A stretch of DNA of 64,000 nt from Pyxidicoccus sp. MSG2. Lineage in GTDB: Bacteria > Myxococcota > Myxococcia > Myxococcales > Myxococcaceae. The translations under genes were made by a program, and so were the position numbers. The notes below the pieces were generated by a model. The model made no database searches and was not told the origin of the DNA. It saw only the letters and a program-made list of their open reading frames with translations. The first letter of the stretch is position 1. The number at the start of each line of letters is the position of its first letter. Of this stretch, positions 36,909-44,481 are shown one piece after another. Location of the stretch: the NCBI RefSeq assembly GCF_026626705.1, contig NZ_JAPNKC010000001.1:13021001-13085000 (forward strand), in the 5' to 3' direction.

Positions 36909-38039
36909 ATGCGGATGATGCTCACTGGCGGTGCGCTGCTCGCCCTGGCCGCACGCACCGCGCTGGCGCAGTCGGCGCCCCCGGCGGAGGCGGCGCCCAG
37001 GTTGGAAGACCGGGCCGGCGGCTATTGCGATTTCGTGCGCGGGGTGGCCGACGCGGAGGCGGCGCTGGAGCTGGCCCCGGACGTGTACGCCAGCATCGGC
37101 GTGGTGAATGCGGGCGAGGCGAGCGGTGGAACCAGCGACAGCGCGCTGGGGAAGCCGAAGCCGCGGGTGACGGCCGGCCTCAGCTACGACTTCGTGGGGC
37201 TGTACCGGGGCAATGCCCTCCGCAAGCGCGCGGAGGCGGAATGCCGCCGCCAGCGCGCCATGGCCATGCTGGAGGCCGCGGTCCACCAGGGCAGCGGGCT
37301 GGGGGAGGACGCCGCGCTGGCGGCCCGTGGCCGCGTGCTCGACGAGGCCCTGCCCCGCGCCGAGGAGCTCGTCACGGCCCTGCGCAATGACTTGCGCGAG
37401 GGCCGGAGCACACTGGAGGAGCTGAACGCCGTGCAGGTGCGGCTGGACACCCTGCGCGCGCTGGCGACGAACACCGCGCTCGCCCGCGAGCGGCTGGCGG
37501 GGAGGCCCCGCGTCGCGGAGGGCCAGCGGCTGGAGACGCTGCTGGAGGAGATGCGCACCGCGGATGACGCGGTGGAGTCGTACTCCGGTGGCCTGCGCCG
37601 CGCGGAGGCCTGGCAGCTGAGCCTGCGGGGCGGCTACGACGAGGTGTTCGACGTGGAGCAGACCACGCCCTTCTCCGGGCAGCTCATGCTCACCTACAAC
37701 CTGGGGCACCTGTGGCAGGGCTCCGCCAACGCGCGGGCACGCGAGGGCCGCCGACGTTCGACCATCGAGGACGTGTCCGGCGTGTCCCAGCGCGTCGGCG
37801 AGCTGATGGCGGAGTTGCGCGCCGTGCAGCGCACCGAGGAGGGCCGCCTGCGCGAGGTGTCCACCCTGGTGACGGACCTGGAGGGACAGCTGCGCGAGGT
37901 GGAGTCGCTGCAGACGCGAGAGATTCGCCGCTTCCGCGACTACCTCCTGCTGGAGCTGACCCGGCTGCGCGCGGAGCAGGCCTACCTGCGCGCCCATGTG
38001 GAGTCGCTCGCCACGTTCGTCGGAGCCGGGACGCCGTGA
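36909..38039 (+). CDS. TolC-like outer-membrane export protein
   Basis: A 376-residue exported protein with signal peptide MRMMLTGGALLALAARTALA (cleavage near QSAPP). Most of the mature chain is long amphipathic helix (VHQGSGLGEDAALAARGRVL; SALGKPKPRVTAGLSYDFVG begins a strand region), with two predicted beta-segments near 88-100 and 245-270 (FSGQLMLTYNLGHLWQG). The helix-strand-helix-strand-helix order fits the outer membrane efflux (TolC) fold in shortened form. It follows the adaptor gene by 31 bp and overlaps the next gene by GTGA. Probably the exit channel of the polysaccharide system. Confidence 0.72.
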   Translation: MRMMLTGGALLALAARTALAQSAPPAEAAPRLEDRAGGYCDFVRGVADAEAALELAPDVYASIGVVNAGEASGGTSDSALGKPKPRVTAGLSYDFVGLYRGNALRKRAEAECRRQRAMAMLEAAVHQGSGLGEDAALAARGRVLDEALPRAEELVTALRNDLREGRSTLEELNAVQVRLDTLRALATNTALARERLAGRPRVAEGQRLETLLEEMRTADDAVESYSGGLRRAEAWQLSLRGGYDEVFDVEQTTPFSGQLMLTYNLGHLWQGSANARAREGRRRSTIEDVSGVSQRVGELMAELRAVQRTEEGRLREVSTLVTDLEGQLREVESLQTREIRRFRDYLLLELTRLRAEQAYLRAHVESLATFVGAGTP

Positions 38040-38770
38040 CGCCGCGGCACGTGCTCACGGCCTGTGTCGCCGGGGCCGTGCTGCTGGGGCTCGGCGGTGT
38101 GGCGGTGGGTGCGTCGGACGCGGGCCCGAAGGATGGAGGGCCCTCTCCTTCGGCCCGGGCACCGGTGTCCTCGAAGCCGCGCCGGGAAGGAGGCACGCGC
38201 ATGACAGAGCCCGTCTTGCTGTCCTCGCTGGACGTGACGGAGGGCGAGCTGCGCGCCGGACAGGATGGGCGCCTCACCGTCGACGGGCCCCGCATGCGCG
38301 CGGTGCTTAAGGGCGCGACGCCCTCCTCGGCCGAGCTGCGCTTCACGGTGCTGGGGCCGACGGCGCGGCAGGTGGCGCTCGCCTCGGGTGAGCAGCGCCA
38401 GCAGGTGGGACTCAAGTTGCGCGCGCTCGACGGCTGCAACCTGGTGTACGTGATGTGGCGCATCGCCCCGAAGCCGGGCGTCGTGGTGAACTACAAGCGC
38501 AACCCGGGGCAGCACAGCAGCCGGGAGTGTGGCAATGGCGGCTACACCACCGTGCGCCCCGCGCGTCGCGACTCCGTGGACGCGCCCGCTCCGGGCATCC
38601 CGCACACGCTGCGGGCCCTGCTCGAAGGCTCCACGCTGCGCGTCTGGGCGGATGGCCGGCTCGCATGGGAAGGCGAGCTGCCCGCGGAGGCGCTCGCCGT
38701 GGACGGGCCCGTGGGCCTGCGCTCGGACAACGTGCGCGTGGCGCTTCAGCTCTTCAGCCCCGTGCACTGA
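38036..38770 (+). CDS. Secreted protein of the exopolysaccharide operon (possible jelly-roll/carbohydrate-binding)
   Basis: A 244-residue exported protein starting at GTG 38036, overlapping the preceding stop (GTGA). Signal peptide: TPRHVLTACVAGAVLLGLGG. A Pro/Ser linker follows, then a beta-rich domain of about 180 residues (LRFTVLGPTARQVALASGEQ, DGCNLVYVMWRIAPKPGVVV, TLRALLEGSTLRVWADGRLA). The last part reads like a concanavalin-type jelly roll (3-keto-disaccharide-hydrolase/LamG superfamily), but I see no catalytic residues. It is the last gene of the operon and may bind or trim the exported polymer. Confidence 0.7.
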   Translation: MTPRHVLTACVAGAVLLGLGGVAVGASDAGPKDGGPSPSARAPVSSKPRREGGTRMTEPVLLSSLDVTEGELRAGQDGRLTVDGPRMRAVLKGATPSSAELRFTVLGPTARQVALASGEQRQQVGLKLRALDGCNLVYVMWRIAPKPGVVVNYKRNPGQHSSRECGNGGYTTVRPARRDSVDAPAPGIPHTLRALLEGSTLRVWADGRLAWEGELPAEALAVDGPVGLRSDNVRVALQLFSPVH

Positions 38771-38782
38771 TTCGTCACTCGC

Positions 38783-38807
38783 GGGGCCGGCCTTTCGCAC
38801 CGGCCCC
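38783..38807. terminator. Bidirectional terminator hairpin
   Basis: GGGGCCGG (38783-38790) and CCGGCCCC (38800-38807), 8-bp perfect stem, 9-base loop, in the 50-bp gap between the end of the exopolysaccharide operon and the convergent MBL/Rieske gene. No strong T-tract. Confidence 0.5.
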
Positions 38808-38820
38808 TGCCCTGCCCGCG

Positions 38821-40437
38821 CTACACGCGTGCCTGGGCTTCCGGCACGGGCGCAGCCGGCTTCTCGGCCTTCTCCGACTCACGCTCGGGCGCGGGCTCCG
38901 CGCAGAGGCTGGAGTTGTTCTGGGTGCAGCGGCCGCCGTCCCGCATGTCGAACTGCCAGCGGTGCCGCGGGCACACCAGGTAGCGCCCCTCCTCCACCCA
39001 GCCGCCGGACAGGTCCGCGCCCTGGTGCGGGCAGAACCGCTGGATGGAGAAGCGCTTTCCACCCACGTCCACCACGGTGCGCTCGCGCTGCGCCTCCGTG
39101 GAGCGGATGCCCTCACAGAACTCGCGCATGTCCTCGATTTCCACGCCGAGGAAGCCGTGGAGCACGGGCTCGTACACGTCCGGGTTGCGGCTGAGACGCA
39201 GCCGGAAGGACAGGAGGAAGTCCTCCCAGTTCAGCTTCCGGTCCAGCACGCGCACGATGTCCGCCGCGCTCGCCTTCATGGTGTAGCGCACCGACTCGCG
39301 AATCTCCGGCACCACGTCCACCCGCCGGCCCTTGAAGTCCACGCGCAGGAGCTTCTCGGGCAGCTCCGTCAACTCCACGTACAGCGGCATGCCCACCCGC
39401 TCGTGCAGGTCCAACAGGTCCAGCTTGCGCTGCAGCTCCACCCGCAGGCGCTCGTGGATTTCGTCCACCTCCGCGCGCAGCATGTTGCGGCGCCGCTCGC
39501 GGAAGACGTGCTCCTGCCTGGCCGCGTAGTCGCGCAGGTACTGCTCGAGGTTCTCCGGCGTCACGCGCTCCGGCGACAGCGAGACGAACTCCAGTGAGCG
39601 CACGTCCAGCACGTCCCCGGGCATGGGCTCCAGGTAGGCCGTGGCGGCGTCCGGCAGCCGCTTGCGCATGAAGTCGAAGAGCTGCGTCGCGCTCGGGAAG
39701 ATGTTGACCTTCTCGAAGTTGAGGTGGAACTGCGTCGGGTCCAGGAAGCACGCCGGGCCCGCCGCGGCGATGTACGCGCGCGGCTGCACCTGCTCGAGCG
39801 CGCGGGCCACCGCCTCGAACTTGCTGTCGCGCTTCTTCAGGGAGATGGCCGCGTACGTCTCGGGCGCGTACTCGTAGCAGGTGGGGTGCCAGATGGCCCC
39901 GGAGAACTGCGCGGAGAACACGTCGATGGGCCCCTCCTCCGAGACGATGCGCACCATGCGGTCATGGAGCTTGCAGTCGTTGAGGTTGAGGAAGCACTGG
40001 TTGTCCCCGCGCACCATCACCGCCGAGTCGCGGTTGGTGCCCTGCTCGGAGACGAAGAGCTTGATGTAGCCGCCCTTGATGGGAATCTCGCGCGCGTCCT
40101 CGCAGGCGATGACGCGCTTGCAGCCGTACTTCGCGAAGACGTCCTGCAGCTCCGAGCGGTGGAACTTCGGCACCAGCACCGTGAAGTCCCGCCGCTGCAC
40201 CGTGGCGAGGAACTCCGGGTCGAAGTGGTCCTTGTGCTCGTGGCTGATGTAGAGGTACCGCTCCTTGCCCGGGGTCTCCAGCTTCTCGCGCACCAGCGGT
40301 GCCAGGTGGTGGTTGCGAGGCAGCTGCATCCACGCCGAATCGAAGGCCCCCCGCGAGGTGAGCCACGGGTCCATGACGACGATGGCTCCCGCGGTCTCCA
40401 CGACGAAGCCGGCGTGGCCCAGGAAAGTAATCTGCAT
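38821..40437 (-). CDS. MBL-fold protein with C-terminal Rieske [2Fe-2S] domain
   Basis: A 538-residue two-domain oxidoreductase candidate. The N-terminal metallo-beta-lactamase (UlaG-like) domain has HEHKDH (His66, His68, Asp70, His71) and GHAGFVVETAGAIVVMDPW at the start. The C-terminal Rieske domain has C469-P-H471 and C489-x2-H492, binding a [2Fe-2S] cluster. The same two domains occur in CMP-N-acetylneuraminate hydroxylase, but there, as I remember, Rieske is N-terminal. A charged, proline-rich tail ends the protein. I start at ATG 40437 (MQITFLGHAG); the upstream open frame is arginine-rich and lacks support. It is predicted to hydroxylate an unknown substrate using electrons delivered through the Rieske cluster. 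Confidence 0.85.
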   Translation of the reverse strand: MQITFLGHAGFVVETAGAIVVMDPWLTSRGAFDSAWMQLPRNHHLAPLVREKLETPGKERYLYISHEHKDHFDPEFLATVQRRDFTVLVPKFHRSELQDVFAKYGCKRVIACEDAREIPIKGGYIKLFVSEQGTNRDSAVMVRGDNQCFLNLNDCKLHDRMVRIVSEEGPIDVFSAQFSGAIWHPTCYEYAPETYAAISLKKRDSKFEAVARALEQVQPRAYIAAAGPACFLDPTQFHLNFEKVNIFPSATQLFDFMRKRLPDAATAYLEPMPGDVLDVRSLEFVSLSPERVTPENLEQYLRDYAARQEHVFRERRRNMLRAEVDEIHERLRVELQRKLDLLDLHERVGMPLYVELTELPEKLLRVDFKGRRVDVVPEIRESVRYTMKASAADIVRVLDRKLNWEDFLLSFRLRLSRNPDVYEPVLHGFLGVEIEDMREFCEGIRSTEAQRERTVVDVGGKRFSIQRFCPHQGADLSGGWVEEGRYLVCPRHRWQFDMRDGGRCTQNNSSLCAEPAPERESEKAEKPAAPVPEAQARV

Positions 40438-40717
40438 GGACGTCTTCCCTACCCTTCGGACATGAAGCGGGTCGGCGGCGCGCCGCGCCCGGACAGGCGG
40501 ATGCCGGCGGCTGGCGCGTCGGCGCCCGAAGGCTGGGAACCCTCCGCCACCCCGGCCACCTGCCCTCCGGTACAATGCGGACGTCCGCCGGTGGATTCCC
40601 GCCGCGCTCGCCAGGAAACACGAAGGGCGCGAAAGGCCTTCGCCCTCCGCGCCCCGCGTTGGCTTCACGACACCGGCTTCACCGCGTCACACGGATGAAG
40701 CCGGCGCACACCTCTGA

Positions 40718-41776
40718 CTACGGCTGGATTTCACGGACGGACAGCCACTTGAAGTCCACGTCGTTGGCGTTGTCCCAGCGGAACGTGGCGATGGGGCCAC
40801 CCCAGGTAATCGGCATGGCGCCGACGGCACCACCGCAGTGCTGGGCGTCGCCGCCCCAGTTGCCGGCGTCCACCATGTCGGCGACCTTCTTCCAGGTGAC
40901 CTTGTCGGCGTTCTCGTTGACGTACAGCTCCAGGTGCACGGCCTCCTTGCCGTTGGCCTGGGTGTTGCGCATCACCGCCTTGAAGCCCACCCAGCGGCCC
41001 TTGAGCGCCGAGGTGGCGGGCTGGTACGGGGCCTGCTCGTAGGAGACGTGCCACGTCTCCTTCTGCCAGCGGGCGCGGCCGTCGTAGTGCAGGCCGCCCT
41101 TGTAGCTGCTGCCCTCGCAGCCGGAGTTGTCGTCGTTGTGCTTGCCGCCGCGCGCGTACCAGTCGAAGTTGTCCGCGGTGTCCTGCACCGCGTTGAGCTT
41201 CACGAAGCCCGTCATCTCGATGTTCTTCCAGTCGTTCGGGGCCTGCATGTAGCCGCGGCTGGCCATCACGTCGCGGTCGTACGTCGGAATCTTCGCGGCG
41301 CTGTAGCCCGTGGTCGTGGAGACGCCCATGCGCACCTGGCTGCTCTTCATCTTCCAGGAGCCGTCCGCGTTGCGCGTAATCGCCTGCTGCGGGTCGAAGC
41401 GCTTGTCCGCCGTGGCGTTGTCCGCGAGGAACCACTCCTCACCGCCGGCCACGCTCGGGTAGAGCATCGTCACGCCGAACTTGTCCGTGCCCGGCTGGGC
41501 AGGCGTCGGGTCGGGGGCCGGAGCGGGGACCGGATCCGGCGTGGGCGTCGGGACGGGCGCGGGCTCCCCCGGAGTCGGCACGGGAGTCGGCTCCGGCGTC
41601 GGCTCGGCCACCGGGGGCTCGGACGGAGTGGGGTTCGGCAGCTGAGGCTGCTCTGCGGGCGGCTGGACGGCCCCTGGCGTATTGGTTCCTTCGTTGCCAG
41701 GGTTACCGCAGGCGGAGGCAGCAGCCAGCGCGAACAGCGCGCCACACGTCGAAGCGAGAAAACGGTTCCGGATCAA
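40718..41776 (-). CDS. Secreted lipoprotein, ConA-like/polysaccharide-lyase-like domain
   Basis: A 352-residue lipoprotein starting at TTG 41776 (AAGGACA about 8 nt upstream; no later start keeps the signal peptide). The signal MIRNRFLASTCGALFALAAA ends in a Cys about residue 23. A long Pro-Thr-Glu-Val linker (about 30-95, repeated PTPEPTPVPTP type) leads to a beta-rich domain (about 95-352) with FDWYARGGKHND, GLHYDGRARWQKETWHVSYE and MPITWGGPIATFRWDNAND. The fold looks like a concanavalin-A-type lectin or lyase domain. I cannot name a family with confidence. It may act on extracellular polysaccharide, but neighbouring genes give no proof. Confidence 0.75.
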   Translation of the reverse strand: MIRNRFLASTCGALFALAAASACGNPGNEGTNTPGAVQPPAEQPQLPNPTPSEPPVAEPTPEPTPVPTPGEPAPVPTPTPDPVPAPAPDPTPAQPGTDKFGVTMLYPSVAGGEEWFLADNATADKRFDPQQAITRNADGSWKMKSSQVRMGVSTTTGYSAAKIPTYDRDVMASRGYMQAPNDWKNIEMTGFVKLNAVQDTADNFDWYARGGKHNDDNSGCEGSSYKGGLHYDGRARWQKETWHVSYEQAPYQPATSALKGRWVGFKAVMRNTQANGKEAVHLELYVNENADKVTWKKVADMVDAGNWGGDAQHCGGAVGAMPITWGGPIATFRWDNANDVDFKWLSVREIQP

Positions 41777-42127
41777 TGCTCTGTCCTTCTTCGGGGGTCA
41801 TGAGAGTGACGGGGCCGCGGGCGCCGATCGCGGGCGGCCTTCTCGCCGCGCCCTCGTCCCAGAAGGCCGGAGCTGCCTTCGCGGGGGGGACGGGGACGCC
41901 TGGCTGGTCTCGATGACCCGTGACTGTTCAGTCCAACCGGGACGGGACAGAACCCATCACGCTACTGAACATTTCCCAGGGCAGGGCCGGACGCCGGAGC
42001 GCTCCGCTGCCTGCTCCTCCAGTGGACGGACAGCGCCCGTGCCCGCACATCCTTCGGTTTTCCCGAAGGAGCGGCGCTGGAATCCCTATTTGTGGATGGA
42101 TGGGACGCTTCTTAACTCAGAGTCCCT
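41777..42127. other. 351-bp divergent region upstream of terC
   Basis: Non-coding. It contains GTTCAGT (41926-41932) and ACTGAAC (41964-41970), a 7-bp stem around a 31-nt loop, and CCTTCGG (42051-42057) with CCGAAGG (42063-42069), a strong 7-bp hairpin 58 bp before terC. TerC-family genes are often preceded by the Mn2+-sensing yybP-ykoY riboswitch; I could not match its conserved core here, so no riboswitch is called. Confidence 0.5.
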
Positions 42128-43093
42128 ATGGGAAATCTAGAGAGCGTAGGCAGTCCGGCCCTATGGGGCGGCTTCATCGCGTTCGTCATCGCGATGTTGG
42201 CGCTGGACCTGGGCGTGTTCCACCGCAAGGCGCACGTGGTGAAGTTCAAGGAGGCGCTGGGGTGGAGCGCGGTGTGGATCAGCCTGGCGCTGCTCTTCAA
42301 CACGGCCGTGTGGTGGAAGTTCGGCGCCGAGCCGGGCATGCAGTTCCTCACCGGCTACCTCATCGAGAAGTCGCTCTCCGTCGACAACATCTTCGTCTTC
42401 GTCGTCATCTTCTCCGCGCTGCGCATCCCCGCGCTCTACCAGCACCGGGTGCTCTTCTGGGGCATCCTCAGCGCGCTGGTGCTGCGCGCCATCATGATCT
42501 TCGCGGGCGTGGCGATGCTCGAGCGCTTCCACTGGCTCATCTACGTCTTCGGCGCCTTCCTCATCCTCACGGGCGTGAAGCTCTTCCTCCAGCGCAACAA
42601 GGAAGAGCACCCGGAGGACGGCTGGCTGATGCGGTTCGCCCGGCGCACCATCCCCTCCACGAGCACCTTTGACGGGCATCACTTCTTCACGAAGGAGAAC
42701 GCCCGCTGGCTGGCCACGCCGCTCTTCATGGCGCTGCTGCTGGTGGAGGCGTCGGACGTCATCTTCGCGCTGGACTCCATCCCGGCCATCTTCGCAGTGA
42801 CAAGAGACCCCTTCATCGTCTTCACGTCGAACATCTTCGCCATCCTCGGCCTGCGCTCCATGTTCTTCCTGCTGGCCGGCGCGGTGGAGAAGTTCAGCTA
42901 CCTGAAGGTGGGCCTGTCCGCGGTGCTCGTCTTCGTGGGCGCGAAGATGGCCGCGGTGGACTTCGTGAAGATTCCTCCCGCGCTCTCGCTGGGCATCATC
43001 GCCACCCTGCTGGGCGGCAGCATCGTCGCGTCGCTCATCAAGAACCGGAATGCCCCGGCCGCGAAGGAGCTGCCCAAGGCGAGCGAGGCCTGA
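42128..43093 (+). CDS. TerC-family integral membrane protein (Alx-like metal exporter)
   Basis: Inner-membrane protein of 321 residues with about nine membrane segments. The family hallmark acidic motifs are present: LALDLGVFHRKAH near residue 23, EKSLSVDNIFVF near 80 and VEASDVIFALDSIPAIFAVT near 207. Members such as Alx and YceF-type TerC export Mn2+ or load metals onto exported proteins; tellurite resistance is the historical name. No ter operon genes are nearby. The start is ATG 42128 with no clear Shine-Dalgarno, and possible leader structures precede it. Confidence 0.93.
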   Translation: MGNLESVGSPALWGGFIAFVIAMLALDLGVFHRKAHVVKFKEALGWSAVWISLALLFNTAVWWKFGAEPGMQFLTGYLIEKSLSVDNIFVFVVIFSALRIPALYQHRVLFWGILSALVLRAIMIFAGVAMLERFHWLIYVFGAFLILTGVKLFLQRNKEEHPEDGWLMRFARRTIPSTSTFDGHHFFTKENARWLATPLFMALLLVEASDVIFALDSIPAIFAVTRDPFIVFTSNIFAILGLRSMFFLLAGAVEKFSYLKVGLSAVLVFVGAKMAAVDFVKIPPALSLGIIATLLGGSIVASLIKNRNAPAAKELPKASEA

Positions 43094-43111
43094 GCCGCCT
43101 CGCCCGTGGCC

Positions 43112-43462
43112 TCAGGAGGCGGAGGAGGCACGTTGCAGCGCCACGAAGTCCAGCCAGGCGCGCACCGCCTCCTCGAAGTCCTCCAGGGGCAGGTGCAGCG
43201 TGCGGCCCGGAATGGCGTGCTCGGTGCGGATGGTGGCGCGCACCGGGCTGAACTCCACGCACCAGCAGTCGCCGGGCACCTCCCAGGCGCCCATGCGGCC
43301 CGCACGGAGGTCGTGAATCAGCGCCAGCAGCCGCTCCGCCGCGCCCGAGCCCGGCTGCAGCTCCTCGGAGAGGTAGTCCGCCAGCACGTCGTTCGGAGGC
43401 GTGGCTCGTACGAGCACGCTTCCGCGCGGCTCCCATGTGAATCGGAGGTTCCTCGTCGACAC
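43112..43462 (-). CDS. Small cytosolic protein, YacL-like (UPF0231) candidate
   Basis: A 116-residue soluble protein from GTG 43462 (STRNLRFTWEPRGSVLVRAT); a GTG at 43483 would add seven residues with no better ribosome site. The strand-helix-strand layout and the pattern AWEVPGDCWCVEFSPVRATI ... LPLEDFEEAVRAWLDFV recall the YacL/UPF0231 family, for which no function is known to me. It is convergent with terC, 18 bp apart. Confidence 0.6.
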   Translation of the reverse strand: MSTRNLRFTWEPRGSVLVRATPPNDVLADYLSEELQPGSGAAERLLALIHDLRAGRMGAWEVPGDCWCVEFSPVRATIRTEHAIPGRTLHLPLEDFEEAVRAWLDFVALQRASSAS

Positions 43463-43548
43463 GGACGCAGGGTGACATGCCACCGGGTTGCGTCACATCC
43501 GAGGACCGCGCGAGGCCTCGCGCAGTGAACATTTTGCGGCCGGAAAAC

Positions 43549-43595
43549 AAAGAGGCCGTGAGCCCCGGGTTTCCCCTTGGACTCACGGCCTCTTT
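43549..43595 (-). terminator. Intrinsic terminator of the tRNA-Val transcript
   Basis: Fourteen-bp perfect stem AAAGAGGCCGTGAG (43549-43562) with CTCACGGCCTCTTT (43582-43595). Read on the minus strand it follows the tRNA 3' end by 4 nt and is followed by GTTTTCC. Confidence 0.85.
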
Positions 43596-43599
43596 GAAG

Positions 43600-43671
43600 T
43601 GGGCGCAGCAGGGTTTGAACCTGCGACCCCTGCCGTGTGAAGGCAGTGCTCTACCGCTGAGCTATACGCCC
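43600..43671 (-). tRNA. tRNA-Val (anticodon CAC)
   Basis: A 72-nt cloverleaf on the minus strand. The acceptor stem GGGCGTA pairs with TGCGCCC (one G-T pair), with discriminator A. The D-arm has AGCTCAGCGGTAGAGC; the anticodon stem CTGCC/GGCAG frames loop TTCACAC with anticodon CAC (GTG codons); the T-arm has GGTTCAAACCC. CCA is not encoded. Confidence 0.95.
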
Positions 43672-43760
43672 TTGCTATATGTCGCCACCGCGTCGGCTTC
43701 AGCGGCGACGAACGCGGGGGTAAATGCCATCCGCCCGCGCGGGTGTCAACGCAATTTCGA

Positions 43761-44030
43761 CTACAGCGAGTCCAGCTTCTCCTCCAACTCACGCAGGCGA
43801 CGCTTGAGTCCCGAGAGCTGCTTGCCCAGGGACTTGAACTCGCTGCGGGGCGCGAAGTGGAAGGCCTTCATCAGCTCCTCCTGGCCCCGGTCGAGCGCCT
43901 GCTTGCCCCGCTGCACCTTCCCGATGGCGGTGGCGATGGCCATGGCGCGCTTCTCGTCGGCCATGAGCTTCTCCACGGCCTTGCCGGACACGTCCAGCGC
44001 CTGCTTCTTCAAGTCATCCCTGATGCCCAT
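43761..44030 (-). CDS. Small helical coiled-coil protein, unknown function
   Basis: An 89-residue, highly charged, probably all-helical protein (MGIRDDLKKQALDVSGKAVE at the start; LGKQLSGLKRRLRELEEKLD coiled coil at the end). It follows the SCP2-like gene by 15 bp in the same direction and is probably the last gene of the helicase-Hsp70 operon. It recalls phasin-like or polyhydroxyalkanoate-granule proteins only in general composition. Function unknown. Confidence 0.75.
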   Translation of the reverse strand: MGIRDDLKKQALDVSGKAVEKLMADEKRAMAIATAIGKVQRGKQALDRGQEELMKAFHFAPRSEFKSLGKQLSGLKRRLRELEEKLDSL

Positions 44031-44045
44031 GTGGCCCCTCCCCGC

Positions 44046-44471
44046 TCACGGCTCGTCGATGTACTGCGTCTGCAGCTTCGCGAAGACCCGGTCGGCGATG
44101 CCCTTGTACTTCATGCGCTCGATGAGCGGCTGCAGGTCGCCCTTCATGGAGATGCGGCGCTTGAGCACCGCCTCGACGGGGTCCAGCGTGCCCTTCAGCA
44201 GCTGCTTCCACACGGTGTACGGCGCACGCGCCAGGTAGACGGGCTCCAGCTCGTCCAGGTCGTCCGGATCCGCGAGCACGCGGGCCTTCTCGATGCGGCA
44301 TTCGCCGGGGACGACGTGGACCACGAACGTCTTCGCCAGCTTGCCAGGCTCGGCCTCGACCACGGCCCCGAAGTCGCCCTTCCAGCCCTTGCCGGCCACG
44401 GCGCACTCGGGGTCCTCGTTGGTGAGCCGGACGGCCTCGTCCAACCACTCCTTCGACGGGAACTTCGGCAT
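44046..44471 (-). CDS. SCP2 sterol-transfer-like domain protein
   Basis: A 141-residue single-domain protein starting at ATG 44471 (MPKFPSKEWLDEAVRLTNED). The alpha-beta pattern, with FGAVVEAEPGKLAKTFVVHV and APYTVWKQLLKGTLDPVEAV ... RRISMKGDLQPLIERM, matches SCP2-type lipid-binding domains. Such domains bind a hydrophobic ligand such as a fatty acyl chain. It follows Hsp70 by 10 bp, so the two are co-transcribed. Confidence 0.8.
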   Translation of the reverse strand: MPKFPSKEWLDEAVRLTNEDPECAVAGKGWKGDFGAVVEAEPGKLAKTFVVHVVPGECRIEKARVLADPDDLDELEPVYLARAPYTVWKQLLKGTLDPVEAVLKRRISMKGDLQPLIERMKYKGIADRVFAKLQTQYIDEP

Positions 44472-44481
44472 CGCGGACTCC

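Noticed and set aside
42000..42127. yybP-ykoY Mn2+ riboswitch upstream of terC
   Set aside because: Expected from the gene family, but I could not align the conserved core. Only generic hairpins are visible.
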